A stretch of 64,000 bases of DNA from JACKEQ01 sp041389565 (GCA_041389565.1 JAWKRP010000009.1:1-64000); one strand, 5' to 3'; shown: positions 25,250 through 34,015, numbered from the stretch's first letter. Made by a program: numbers and translations. The notes: generated from the sequence alone by a model not told the origin.

Positions 25250-26281
25250 CTACTCCTCCTTGCTGTCGCCGACCCGTGAGAGCCCGCGCAACACGGCGAG
25301 GTCGGACACCGTCTCGCGGACGCCCGCGGCACGGTCTCCGAGCGGACCGAGCCAGACGAGCGCCCGACGGGGATCCCCGGACGCCAGCTCGGCCTGGGCG
25401 AGGTGGGCGTACAGCACGCGCGGGGAGAGCGGCCCGACCGCGGGAGGCTCGGCCGGATGCGCGAGCTCGAGGAGCACGCGGGCGTACTCGGCGGAACCCC
25501 CACGCTCCCCGGGACCGTCGACGAGCGCGTCGTGGGCGAGCGCGGTGGCGGTGTGGATGCGAGCGACCCCGTCGGCGTCGAGGTCGGCCACGAGGTCGGA
25601 TCCGGGACCGGGGGGACGCGCGGCCGCACGCAGCTCGAGCGCGCGCCGGAGGGCGGTGAGGTCGTCTCGGGCGTCCTGGGCGGTGGTTCTGGCGCTCCCG
25701 TGGAACGGCACGGGACCGAAGAGGGACTGCGCCAGCCCGTCGACCGCGCCGGCACGCTCCTTCCAGGACCGCGCGAGGTGGTGCTCGAAGCAGGGGTCGT
25801 GGATGACGCGTGTGAACCCGTCTTCCGGGAGCGTCCAGACGGGGGACGGGAGGGCGTCCGGGACGACCCCTTCGAAACGCTCGCGCAGCACGGCGTCTTC
25901 GGGGGCCACCTCGCAGTCCACGGCGTACGCAGCGGCCGTCCTGACCGGCTCGGGTGCATCGGACCAGGCACTGCCGAGCTCGCGGGCCGCGCGTCGGTGC
26001 AGAACCGCCAGGGCCTCGAGCTCCAGCACGACCTCCCGAGCCGCCCGGTGTCGTCCGGCATCCGACTGCATGGCCGACCAGGCCCGGTACGGATCGCCGG
26101 CATGGAGGGCGACCCACCCGTCGCGGTCGTCGGACCCGGTGAGATCGGCGAACGCCTGGGGGTCGGCCGCCACGGTGTCGACCCACGTCGAGGGGGGGAG
26201 CAGGCCGTCCTCGACCTCGGCGCCATCGGGCCCGGTGCCGGCGGGCCCTCCGGAGCACGCGACCAGCCACAGGAGCGTCAT
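25250..26281 (-). CDS. Lipoprotein of unknown function
   Basis: 343 residues, lipoprotein signal MTLLWLVACSG with Cys at 9. The mature part is mostly helical and rich in Ala, Arg, Asp and Glu, with TPR-like pairs towards the C-terminus (YAHLAQAELASGDPRRALVWLG). Two cysteines (CEVAPED near 122 and DPCFEHH near 163) might pair. I recognise no family. It overlaps the upstream gene by 4 bases and precedes the binding protein by 9 bases, so it is a component of the importer operon, perhaps an envelope accessory to it. Confidence 0.7.
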   Translation of the reverse strand: MTLLWLVACSGGPAGTGPDGAEVEDGLLPPSTWVDTVAADPQAFADLTGSDDRDGWVALHAGDPYRAWSAMQSDAGRHRAAREVVLELEALAVLHRRAARELGSAWSDAPEPVRTAAAYAVDCEVAPEDAVLRERFEGVVPDALPSPVWTLPEDGFTRVIHDPCFEHHLARSWKERAGAVDGLAQSLFGPVPFHGSARTTAQDARDDLTALRRALELRAAARPPGPGSDLVADLDADGVARIHTATALAHDALVDGPGERGGSAEYARVLLELAHPAEPPAVGPLSPRVLYAHLAQAELASGDPRRALVWLGPLGDRAAGVRETVSDLAVLRGLSRVGDSKEE

Positions 26282-26682
26282 TGACCTTCGTAGTTGGCGC
26301 CCGCGGTGTGCGTGGGGTCGCGGTAGATGTCGGGGTCGAGGTTCTCACCGCCGTCGGGCACGTTGATGCTCTCTTCGGCCAGGGTGAGCGTTTCGACCTC
26401 GAACGGGCCGCTCTTGTAGAAGAACTTCGTCGATGTGGTGTGGTACCCCGGTCGGAAGACCTCGAGCGTGTAGTCGGTCTTGCGGAGCAGCCGCGTGCGG
26501 TCGCCCTTGTCGGTTCGCGTGTAGTCGATGAGGAACCGACCCTCGCGGTCGGTCACGAGCTCCACGTTGCCGGGCGCGAGGCTCACGATGGCGCGGTCGA
26601 CGGGGTCTCCGTTGCGGTCGGTCACCTGGCCCGTGATGGCGTGACGCCCGGCGAGGGCCGTTCCCAGGAGCATCCACCACAT
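26278..26682 (-). CDS. Small secreted carboxypeptidase-regulatory-like protein
   Basis: 134 residues: a short signal segment (MWWMLLGTALAG), then one CarboxypepD_reg-type beta-sandwich (HAITGQVTDRNGDPVDRAIVSLAP, TDREGRFLIDYT, LEVFRPGYHT) and a polar tail. Such domains occur as add-ons in TonB receptors and secreted proteins; here it stands alone. The ATG overlaps the pseudokinase stop by one base and the stop overlaps the lipoprotein start by 4 bases. Confidence 0.72.
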   Translation of the reverse strand: MWWMLLGTALAGRHAITGQVTDRNGDPVDRAIVSLAPGNVELVTDREGRFLIDYTRTDKGDRTRLLRKTDYTLEVFRPGYHTTSTKFFYKSGPFEVETLTLAEESINVPDGGENLDPDIYRDPTHTAGANYEGQ

Positions 26683-29474
26683 CAGTGCATCCGGCTGCGC
26701 ACGTCGCGGAGGTGGGCGAGACGCTCGTCGGCCCGGCTCACGAGGTCGGTGCGCTTGGCGCCGAGCACGTGGCTCCGGTAGCGCGTCCAGGCGTCGATCG
26801 CGCCGTCGAGCCAGGCCTCGCGCGGGGGATCGCTGCGGGTGTACAGCGCCCAGCTGGCCTGCGCCTGGATCTCGTGGATCATGGCCTTGCGGGTGAACAA
26901 CAGCTCGCTCGGCAGGCGCGACCAGTACTGCTCGGCCCGGTTGGCGTGCTCGAGCGCCACCTCGTAGTCGCGATCGGCCATCGCGAGGGCGGCCTGCTCC
27001 ACGAGGAGCTCGGGACGGTAGGTGTTGGCCTCGACCGACATCACGTCGGCCATCCAGCGGCGCCGGGCCGAGTGGTCGCCGCGGGCCTTGGCGTCCTGGT
27101 AGAGCAGGATGCGGGCGCGCGTGAAGTCGTCGGTGCCGCGCTCCACCGTCGCGAGCGCCGCCTGGTCGGTGGTGGTGAGCTGGCCGGCGTAGGCGGCAGT
27201 GGCGTAGTCCCCGAGGTTCTCGGGGGCGGTGACGGCTGCGGGGCTGCCGGACATCTCGAGGGGGCTGAGCTTCTCGCTGACGAGCATGTCGACGTCCCAG
27301 TCGGCGTCGGACAGTGTCGGATCCGCCGCGCCGGACACGGGGATCGCGGCCATGGGGATGGGTGCCGGGACGGGGCGGACCTCGGCCGGGGCCGTACGGG
27401 CGGGCGCCGCGGAGGGGACATCGCGGGGCCGCGGGGTGGGCGAGGCCGTGCGGGCGATCCCGGCGGGCCGGGGTGCCGACGCCACGGGAGCGGGCCTGCC
27501 GGTCTTCGGCGATGCCGCGACCGGACCGACCTTGAGCGGAGCGTCGGGAGCGGCCTTCGGGGACGCTGCGACGGCGGCCTCGGGGGTGGACGGAGCCGGG
27601 ACCTCGGCGGGCAGGGCGACGACCTGTTCCGGCTCCTGGGCGACCGACCGGGTTCCCACCGCTCGTGACGCACCGAGGGCTCCGAGCAGGCTCCCACCGG
27701 CGCACACCACCACCATCAGACCCAGTGCACCCGCGAGCAGGGCCCCGGCGATGAGCGGGCCCGACGGACCCCGTCGATCCCAGCCGGTCTCGTCGTCGAC
27801 GGGCACGACCGGATCCGGAGTGCGCGAGATGCGCGCTGCAGGACGGCCGTGTTGGGTGTCGGAGCCTGCGGGGACGTTCCGCGAGGCTGGTGCTGGGGTA
27901 GCCGCGCGCGGCTCGTCGAGGAGGGCCGGTGGCGGCGGGAGGAACGAGCGCCGGGGCTCGGGAGGGGCCGCCCGCTCGGGTGGATCGGGGTCGAGTGTGC
28001 CCGAGAGCACGTCTTCACCGGACCCGAAGCCCATCGAGCCGTTCGCGCGCAGCAGGTCGAGCTCTTCGGAGTCGGTGGCGAGGCTGCCCGCGAACCCGAG
28101 GTCGGCGAGGTCGCTCGGACCCAGGCCGACGGGCCCGACCGGGCCTCCCGGGGAGCTCGGCTCGCGCATGCTCTCGCGGGCGAACGGCTGGGTCTCCGCG
28201 GGGTCGAAGCTGCCTGTGGGACCGGTGTCGCCGTCGCGCTCCATGGCCTCGCGGAACGCCCTCTCCAGACCGCGATCCACGGGGTCGGTGCCGAGAACGG
28301 CCGCGCTGCGGGCCCCGAACGACGGAGCGGTGTCGATGTCGGGGTCGTCGCGGAGGAACGAGTCGCGCCCCGAGTCACGAGTGCCGGTCCGTGAGTACGG
28401 AGGGGCGGTGCGTGAGCCCGACGGGGCGGTGCGTGAGCCCGACGGGGCGGACCGTGAGTCGCCCGTGGTCTCCATGGGGTCGTCGAGGAGGGAGTTCGTG
28501 TTCTCCTGGTTGGGCGACGGCGGGAGAGGCGGGAGTACCTCGTCGATCGCCCGCGTGCGCCCCTGGAACAAGGGCTCGAGGAACGCCCGCGCTTCGCCCT
28601 GGATGTTGGAGAACGAGAACCCGGCCATCAGCCCGCGGAGGTCTTCGCGGAGCACGAACGCGCGCTGGTAGCGGTGCCGCTGGTTCAGACTCAGTGCGCG
28701 GTACAGCACGCGGTCGAGCCCGGGGAAGATCTCCTTCACCTCGAGCAGCTGCGTGGTGACCTCCGCACGGCGCACGCGCGCGAGGGTCTTCAGCGGCGTG
28801 GAGTCGCGGAACATCGGCTGGAACGTGAGGAGCTCGTAGAGGACCGCGCCGAGGCTGAACAGGTCGGACGCGGGCGTGAGCTTCTGATCCTGGTGCGTCT
28901 GCTCGGGCGACAGGTAGGCGGTCTTCAGGCGGATGCCACCGCTGTGGGCGGCCTGGGCCGGGGAGCGCACCAGCCCGTAGTCGCCGAGCAGCACGTCTCC
29001 GTCGCGCGTGAGCAGGATGGACTCCGGCCGCACGGACAGGTGGAGGACGTGGCGCGCGCCGCTCTGGATGCCGGGCTGGCTGTGCAGGGCCTCGAGGCCG
29101 TTGCAGATCTGCACGGCGAGGTTGAGGAACACGTTGAGGGGCATGCCCTCGCCGCTCTCGTTGCACGCGCGCACCACCTCTGCGAGCGAGACCCCGTCGA
29201 CCCATTCCTGAACGAGGTAGAGCGAACCGTCTTCTTCGAAGGCATCGAGCAGGGAGAGCAGCTGTGCGTGGCGGATGGGCTTCAGGTCGCCGACGCGGCT
29301 CCGGAGCGTCGCGAGCTGCGCTGGGTCTCGCGCGAGGCCCGGCAACACCTTACGAACGATGACCTGCTTCCCCGCAGGCTGGTCCAATATGCCTGTGAAG
29401 GTCTCGGTGGCGCCGTCGTTTCCGAGGGCGCGCATCAAGGTCACCGAACCGACCTTCGCTGGGAGGAGCGCCAT
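26682..29474 (-). CDS. Membrane-bound Ser/Thr pseudokinase with TPR-like periplasmic domain
   Basis: 930 residues. Residues 5-290 follow the Hanks kinase order, but key residues are lost. The glycine loop is poor (LGNDGATETF), the VAIK lysine aligns with R41 (VIVRKVLP), and HRDxxxxN has become HLSVRPES (145-152), losing the catalytic Asp and the Mg-binding Asn. DYG (165-167), SPE and DLFSLG remain, so the fold is intact but catalysis is not expected. A long disordered Ser/Pro/Ala linker follows, including a 7-residue repeat SGSRTAP, then a transmembrane helix (about 570-593). A Pro/Ala spacer and a helical, TPR-like C-terminal domain (750-930) on the outer side complete it. ATG at 29474 with AGGA upstream. 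It heads the nine-gene importer/envelope operon behind a strong promoter. It probably senses through its outer domain and signals by binding (inference). Confidence 0.85.
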   Translation of the reverse strand: MALLPAKVGSVTLMRALGNDGATETFTGILDQPAGKQVIVRKVLPGLARDPAQLATLRSRVGDLKPIRHAQLLSLLDAFEEDGSLYLVQEWVDGVSLAEVVRACNESGEGMPLNVFLNLAVQICNGLEALHSQPGIQSGARHVLHLSVRPESILLTRDGDVLLGDYGLVRSPAQAAHSGGIRLKTAYLSPEQTHQDQKLTPASDLFSLGAVLYELLTFQPMFRDSTPLKTLARVRRAEVTTQLLEVKEIFPGLDRVLYRALSLNQRHRYQRAFVLREDLRGLMAGFSFSNIQGEARAFLEPLFQGRTRAIDEVLPPLPPSPNQENTNSLLDDPMETTGDSRSAPSGSRTAPSGSRTAPPYSRTGTRDSGRDSFLRDDPDIDTAPSFGARSAAVLGTDPVDRGLERAFREAMERDGDTGPTGSFDPAETQPFARESMREPSSPGGPVGPVGLGPSDLADLGFAGSLATDSEELDLLRANGSMGFGSGEDVLSGTLDPDPPERAAPPEPRRSFLPPPPALLDEPRAATPAPASRNVPAGSDTQHGRPAARISRTPDPVVPVDDETGWDRRGPSGPLIAGALLAGALGLMVVVCAGGSLLGALGASRAVGTRSVAQEPEQVVALPAEVPAPSTPEAAVAASPKAAPDAPLKVGPVAASPKTGRPAPVASAPRPAGIARTASPTPRPRDVPSAAPARTAPAEVRPVPAPIPMAAIPVSGAADPTLSDADWDVDMLVSEKLSPLEMSGSPAAVTAPENLGDYATAAYAGQLTTTDQAALATVERGTDDFTRARILLYQDAKARGDHSARRRWMADVMSVEANTYRPELLVEQAALAMADRDYEVALEHANRAEQYWSRLPSELLFTRKAMIHEIQAQASWALYTRSDPPREAWLDGAIDAWTRYRSHVLGAKRTDLVSRADERLAHLRDVRSRMH
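28387..28449 (-). repeat. Three tandem 21-bp repeats inside the pseudokinase linker
   Basis: Two identical 21-base units (28408-28428 and 28429-28449) are preceded by a diverged copy (28387-28407). They encode a repeated SGSRTAP-type heptad in the disordered linker of the pseudokinase. In-frame copy-number change would lengthen or shorten the linker without breaking the gene. Confidence 0.75.
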
Positions 29475-29510
29475 GATGGTCCTGGGGCGACGACAGGCCG
29501 CCGGACTCAG

Positions 29511-29539
29511 AGCGTACTGCAACCGGAAATCCCTGTCAA
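29511..29539 (-). promoter_or_regulatory. Strong candidate promoter of the pseudokinase/importer operon
   Basis: The minus strand has a perfect -35 box TTGACA (29539-29534), a 17-base spacer and TACGCT (29516-29511). The predicted transcript starts near 29504, leaving a 30-base leader before the ATG at 29474. All nine downstream genes to 18626 overlap or nearly abut, and no other promoter is obvious between them. Confidence 0.65.
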
Positions 29540-29559
29540 TACGGGCTGGACGCTCGATT

Positions 29560-30012
29560 GTGCTGGTCCTGACGCTGTGTTCCGGATGTCTGTGGAAGGG
29601 CGAGGGCATGGTGCGGAGCGCGGCGGTCGGCGCCACGCTGGAGACCCCCACCGGGCAGCGGTTCCGCCTGGTGTACGGCGAGGAGGACCGCATGCTCGCG
29701 CACCTCGACGGGCACATCGTCACGATGGAGGGCCGCCGGGTGGGCCGGAACCTCAAGGTGGGCGAGTGGCACATCCCGTGGGGCCTGCACGGGATGAACG
29801 TGTGGTTCGGGCAGCTCGAGCGGAAGGGCGCCCAGCTCGGCCTGCAGGACCAGAACAGCGGCGCCTACTACCTCCTCGCCCGCGAGTCGGAGGAGGCCCT
29901 GGTGCCGTACGTCGGGTCGAACGTGCTGATCGAGGGGTACGTGGCCGGATCGCACGTGGTCGAGGTGCTGCACTGGCAGGTGCTCGAGAAGCAGGGCGCC
30001 TCGGATCAGTGA
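29560..30012 (+). CDS. Small putative lipoprotein, unknown
   Basis: 150 residues from the GTG at 29560. The N-terminus (VLVLTLCSGC) is a short signal with a lipobox-like CSGC, and the mature part is a compact beta-rich domain (ATLETPTGQRFRLVYGEEDR, GHIVTMEGRRVG, VLIEGYVAGSHVVEVLHWQV) resembling an OB-like fold. The start is uncertain. In-frame ATGs at 29473/29476 would run into the divergent pseudokinase start and promoter, so I prefer the later GTG although its ribosome site is weak. It is divergent from the pseudokinase operon; the stop overlaps the converging gene by 7 bases. Confidence 0.6.
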   Translation: MLVLTLCSGCLWKGEGMVRSAAVGATLETPTGQRFRLVYGEEDRMLAHLDGHIVTMEGRRVGRNLKVGEWHIPWGLHGMNVWFGQLERKGAQLGLQDQNSGAYYLLARESEEALVPYVGSNVLIEGYVAGSHVVEVLHWQVLEKQGASDQ

Positions 30013-30545
30013 ACGACGGGCGGAGGCGCGGCGTGGCGCATCGTCACGCGCATGCCCGTGCGCCTCGCGAGGCTCCACCAGCGCCCGAACCCGACGGGCA
30101 TGGGGTCGCCGTCGATCGCGCGCGTGAGCGTCTCGGTCTCCGTGAGGATGGCCTTCGACTCGGGATCGATGAGCGCGCGCCACAGCCACCACCGGTTGTC
30201 GGGCCACTCGAGGAACACGACGGCCATGGGCGCGGGGGCCTCCTGGCCGCTCTGCCGGAGCTTCACGGTGCCCATGATGCCCACCGCACGGGCGTCTCCG
30301 ATGGTGGGCTCGACGTCGGCCCGCGTGAGGCTGGCGATGAAGCCCTGGATCGGGATGTGGTGATCGACCACGGGCTTGAGCCCGATGACGTCGATGCGCT
30401 CGGGCCGTGCGACAGTGACGACCGTGGGGGCGGTTCCGCGAGGCACCGCGTTCCGCACCATCGCCACGAGCGTCTCGCCCAGCTCGTCGTCGGCGAGGAG
30501 GGTGGTGTCGCGGGAGAGCGTCTGGACGGGCAGCTGGAACTGCAT
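30006..30545 (-). CDS. Conserved-looking cytoplasmic protein, unknown
   Basis: 179 residues, no signal peptide or membrane helix. The sequence has alternating beta/alpha character with several tryptophans (FLEWPDNRWWLWRALID near 120-136, FGRWWSLARR near 154). I do not recognise a family. It is the last gene of the purH-purD-methyltransferase operon, 9 bases after the methyltransferase, which may be chance or may hint at an RNA- or nucleotide-related job. The ATG at 30545 has GGATGG upstream, only a weak ribosome site. Confidence 0.65.
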   Translation of the reverse strand: MQFQLPVQTLSRDTTLLADDELGETLVAMVRNAVPRGTAPTVVTVARPERIDVIGLKPVVDHHIPIQGFIASLTRADVEPTIGDARAVGIMGTVKLRQSGQEAPAPMAVVFLEWPDNRWWLWRALIDPESKAILTETETLTRAIDGDPMPVGFGRWWSLARRTGMRVTMRHAAPPPVVH

Positions 30546-30554
30546 CCATCCGGA

Positions 30555-31217
30555 CTAACCCAGCCGCGTGAACCCCTCCACGCGGGCATGATCGCGGTCG
30601 AGCGCCACGTCTTCCTCGAGCGCACCGGTCGGTCGCAGGTCGAGCACGCTCCGCTTCCGGCCGACCCGCAGGCGCCGGACGAGCGTGAACGGGGCCGCGA
30701 GCTCGAGCAGCTCGGCCTCCCGGTCGGAAGGCACGACGAACACCGCCCGGAGCCGCGCCAGGCGGGTGGCCGCGTGCACGAAGTCCGCGAGCGTCGCGGA
30801 GCCCTCGGTGCGTGCGGCCGCCTTGAAGGGGTCGGGCGAGATCGGGCCCGCGCCCGCGGGGAAGAACGGCGGGTTGCACGTGACGACGTCGACCCGCCCC
30901 GTGACCTCGCGCACGTCGACGACCTCGAGCCGCGGCTGGAACCCGGAGTCGCGCAGGGAGGCCGTCCATCCCGGCGCCCAGGCCGCGAGCGCGTCGATGC
31001 CCCGCACCTCCCAGCCAGCCGCCGCGAGCAGGAACGCGACGACGCCGCTGCCGGTCCCGAGATCGAGGGCGGTGCGCGGTGGCCCCGTGGCGTCGGGCTC
31101 GATCGCGAACCCGGCGAGCCAGAAGGCGTCTGCGCTGTAGCGGAATCCGACGCGGGGCTGGTGGACCACGACCCCCGGACAGGGGTGCTCGGCCGTCCAC
31201 TCAGAGGTGGCGGGCAC
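30555..31217 (-). CDS. N6-adenine methyltransferase, TrmN6 (tRNA1Val A37) type
   Basis: 220 residues with a class I SAM-dependent methyltransferase core: motif I ALDLGTGSGVVAFLLA (about 45-60), acidic D at the end of strand 2 (IDAL), and the catalytic NPPF motif (TCNPPFFPAGAG near 108-119) that marks N6-adenine (and N5-glutamine) methyltransferases. The upstream HQPRVGFRYSADAFWLAGF matches the YfiC/TrmN6 pattern of QxxxGYRFSxDxxLLA, which modifies A37 of tRNA-Val. The GTG at 31217 overlaps the purD end by 17 bases. The frame continues upstream without similarity. The TrmN6 target is inferred from the family. Confidence 0.8.
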   Translation of the reverse strand: MPATSEWTAEHPCPGVVVHQPRVGFRYSADAFWLAGFAIEPDATGPPRTALDLGTGSGVVAFLLAAAGWEVRGIDALAAWAPGWTASLRDSGFQPRLEVVDVREVTGRVDVVTCNPPFFPAGAGPISPDPFKAAARTEGSATLADFVHAATRLARLRAVFVVPSDREAELLELAAPFTLVRRLRVGRKRSVLDLRPTGALEEDVALDRDHARVEGFTRLG

Positions 31218-32439
31218 CGATGTCCCGGCGGAGCTGGCAGCCCTCGAACCGCCACCCGTCGACGGCCGAATACGCGCGGTCGTGGGCCTCGCGGAGGGTG
31301 GCGCCCGTGCCCGTGATGGCGAGCACGCGCCCGCCGGTCGTGACCAGCGCGCCGCTGGCGTCTCGCGCGGTGGCCGCGTGGAACACCGTGACGTCGGGCG
31401 CTTCGGGGGGCTCGGGGATGACCGTGCCCTTCGTGGACGTGCGGGGATAGCCCGCGCTCGCGAGCACCACGACACACGCGGAGCCGTCGCGGAACCGCGG
31501 TGCGCCCGACGGGAGCTGGCCGGTGGCGGCCCCGTACAGCCAGGTGAGCAGGTCGTCGTCCCACAGCGCCATCAGGGCCTGGCACTCGGGGTCTCCGAAG
31601 CGCACGTTGAACTCGAGCACGCTCGGACCGTCGGCGGTGAGCATCAGTCCGCCGTACAGCACGCCTCGGAAGGGGGTTCCGCGGGCTGCCATCTCGCGCA
31701 CGACCGGGAGGTGCACCTGCTCCACGAGGGCCGCGACGTCCTGCGGTCCGACGAGCGGACAGGGCGCGATCACGCCCATCCCGCCGGTGTTCTCGCCCCG
31801 GTCGCCGTCGAGCAGCCGCTTGTGGTCCTGGGCGGACAGGAGGGGCACCACGCGCTCGCCGTCCGACAGCGCGAACACGCTGACCTCCGGGCCTTCGAGC
31901 AGGTCTTCGAGCACGATGCGGGACGCCGCCTCTCCGAAGCGCGCGCCCGTGACCTCGTCGAGCGCGGCGTGGGCCTCGGCCGGAGTCGGGCACACGAACA
32001 CGCCCTTCCCGGCGGCCAGCCCGTCGACCTTCACGACGACGCCGCCGCGATCGCAGCGCGCCCGCGCTTCGGGCCCGTCTCCGTCGACCACGAGCGCGCC
32101 CGCGGTGGTGACGCCGGCCGCGATCATGACGTCCTTCGCGAACGACTTCGAGGACTCCAGGCGGGCCGCGGCCGCGGAAGGACCGAAGCACGGCATGGGC
32201 AGCAGGTCGGCGAGGCCTTCGGCGAGCGGGTCTTCGGGGCCGACCACGACGAGGTCGGCGCGCCACTCCACCGCTGCACGCGCGATGTCGGCGACGGCCG
32301 ACACCCCGAGCACCTCGGTTCCCGCGGGCCAGGCGGGCTTGGCGTGGGTGGCGGCGAGCGCCGTGAGCCCCGGAGACCGGATCAGCGCCGTGGCCAGGGC
32401 ATGTTCGCGGCCTCCGCCGCCGACGAGCAGGACGCGCAT
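31201..32439 (-). CDS. purD: Phosphoribosylamine-glycine ligase (GARS)
   Basis: 412 residues, standard length. Catalyses ATP-dependent joining of glycine to 5-phosphoribosylamine, step 2 of purine synthesis. Seen: N-terminal VLLVGGGGREHALA, ATP-grasp segments GGVVVKVDGLAAGKGV (about 133-148), DHKRLLDGDRGENTGGMG (near 206) and the metal/ATP site LEFNVRFGDPECQ (near 277). Starts one base after the purH stop (ATG at 32439), so the two purine genes are one transcript. Confidence 0.96.
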   Translation of the reverse strand: MRVLLVGGGGREHALATALIRSPGLTALAATHAKPAWPAGTEVLGVSAVADIARAAVEWRADLVVVGPEDPLAEGLADLLPMPCFGPSAAAARLESSKSFAKDVMIAAGVTTAGALVVDGDGPEARARCDRGGVVVKVDGLAAGKGVFVCPTPAEAHAALDEVTGARFGEAASRIVLEDLLEGPEVSVFALSDGERVVPLLSAQDHKRLLDGDRGENTGGMGVIAPCPLVGPQDVAALVEQVHLPVVREMAARGTPFRGVLYGGLMLTADGPSVLEFNVRFGDPECQALMALWDDDLLTWLYGAATGQLPSGAPRFRDGSACVVVLASAGYPRTSTKGTVIPEPPEAPDVTVFHAATARDASGALVTTGGRVLAITGTGATLREAHDRAYSAVDGWRFEGCQLRRDIGARHL

Positions 32440-32440
32440 G

Positions 32441-33985
32441 TCAGTGCCGGAAGTGGCGGACGCCGGTGAACACGAGCGCGAGCCCGGCCTCGTCGGCCGC
32501 CGCGATCACCTCGTCGTCGCGGATGGACCCGCCCGGCGAGACCGCCGCCGTGACGCCCGCTTCGGCAGCCACGAGCAGCCCGTCGGCGAACGGGAAGAAC
32601 GCGTCGCTCGCGAGCACGCTGCCCGCGACCTCGAGGGTGGCCTTGGAGATCGAGAGCCGGACGCTGTCGATGCGGCTCATCTGGCCCGCCCCGACACCGT
32701 TGAGCGCGACGCCGGAGCCCGCGGGGCGCGCCAGCACGATGGCGTTCGACTTCACGTTGCGCGCGCACACCCACGCGAAGCGCATCGCGCGCATCTCGTC
32801 GTCGGTGGGCTGCTTCTTCGTGACGACCCGCCACTCGCTGGGCGTGGGGCCGTCCCAGTCCTGCACGAGCCAGCCGCCGAGCACGCGCTTGGCGTCCATG
32901 CCGCCGGGCTTCCCGGGGGCCCAGTCGGCGGGGAGCTCGAGCACGCGGAGCTTCTGGCGGGTCTTCAGCGCTTCGAGCGCCTCCGGGCTGAAGCCGGGAG
33001 CGGCGAGGATCTCGAAGAACGTCCGGCTCTGCTTGATCGCGCGGACCTCGTCGATGCCGACCGGCCGGTTGAAGGCGAGGATGCCGCCGTAGGCCGACAC
33101 GGGGTCGCCGGCGAGCGCGAGCCCGAAGGCCTCCGTGGGTGTCTCGGCCTCGGCACACCCGCAGGGGTTCGCGTGCTTGATCACGGCGACCGCGGGCCGG
33201 TCGAAGTCGAACACCGTGCGGAGCGCGCCGTCGAGGTCGTTGTAGTTGTTGAACGACATGTCGAGGCCCTGGTGCTGGACCATCCGGGCCATCGAGCGCT
33301 CGCCACCGTCGGCATCCGCGTAGAACACGGCGCGCTGGTGGGGGTTCTCGCCGTACCGGAGGGCCTCGACGCGGGAGAGGGGGAGCGCCTGCTCGGCAGG
33401 GAAGCCCTGCTCCTCGGTGCGCGCGCCGAGCCATGCGCTGATCACGCCGTCGTAGCGGGACGTGTGGCGGAAGGCCTTCAGCGCGAGCCGCTGCCGGAGG
33501 GCGAGATCGGTGCCGCCCGCCGCGATGGCCTCGCCGACCGCGGGGTAGTCCGCGGGGTCGGTGACGATGGCGACGTGCGCGAAGTTCTTGGCGGACGCCC
33601 GCACCATGGTCGGGCCGCCGATGTCGATGTTCTCGATGGCTTCGGCGAGCTCGGCGCCCCCGGTGGTGACGCGCTCGAACGGGTAGAGGTTGCACACGAC
33701 GACATCGATGAACGGGATGTCGTGCAGCGCGGCCTCTTCGGCGTGTGCGACGCGGTCGGCGAGGATGCCGCCGTGGATGCGCGGGTGCAGGGTCTTCACG
33801 CGCCCGTTCATGATCTCGGGTGCGCCGGTGTGCGTGGACACCTTCGTGACCGGGAGCCCGGCGGCGATCAGCGCCTTCGCGGTGCCCCCGGTGGACAGGA
33901 GGGTGAAGCCCGCGTCGACGAGGACTCTCGCGAAGCCCTCCAGACCGGTCTTGTCACTGACGGAGAGAAGCGCGTAGCGGGCCAT
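32441..33985 (-). CDS. purH: Bifunctional AICAR transformylase/IMP cyclohydrolase
   Basis: 514 residues, standard length. Performs the last two steps of IMP synthesis. The N-terminal MGS-like cyclohydrolase domain shows LLSVSDKTGLEGFA, LLSTGGTAKAL and KTLHPRIHGGILADR; the AICAR transformylase domain shows LRYGENPHQRAVFY (near 210) and the catalytic KHANPCGCAE (near 265). AGGA lies a few bases before the ATG at 33985. First gene of the purH-purD-methyltransferase-unknown operon; a terminator-like hairpin separates it from the gene upstream. Confidence 0.97.
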   Translation of the reverse strand: MARYALLSVSDKTGLEGFARVLVDAGFTLLSTGGTAKALIAAGLPVTKVSTHTGAPEIMNGRVKTLHPRIHGGILADRVAHAEEAALHDIPFIDVVVCNLYPFERVTTGGAELAEAIENIDIGGPTMVRASAKNFAHVAIVTDPADYPAVGEAIAAGGTDLALRQRLALKAFRHTSRYDGVISAWLGARTEEQGFPAEQALPLSRVEALRYGENPHQRAVFYADADGGERSMARMVQHQGLDMSFNNYNDLDGALRTVFDFDRPAVAVIKHANPCGCAEAETPTEAFGLALAGDPVSAYGGILAFNRPVGIDEVRAIKQSRTFFEILAAPGFSPEALEALKTRQKLRVLELPADWAPGKPGGMDAKRVLGGWLVQDWDGPTPSEWRVVTKKQPTDDEMRAMRFAWVCARNVKSNAIVLARPAGSGVALNGVGAGQMSRIDSVRLSISKATLEVAGSVLASDAFFPFADGLLVAAEAGVTAAVSPGGSIRDDEVIAAADEAGLALVFTGVRHFRH

Positions 33986-34015
33986 GGGTCCTCCAGGCCG
34001 CGACGAGTAACGCGA

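Noticed and set aside
29275..30012. Longer start for the small lipoprotein at 29275 or 29473
   Set aside because: These would overlap the divergent pseudokinase gene and its promoter and hide the signal peptide inside the protein.
30555..31475. Longer methyltransferase start at 31475
   Set aside because: The additional 86 residues are antisense-like Arg/Ser/Pro-rich sequence inside purD; the GTG at 31217 begins just before the family-like region.
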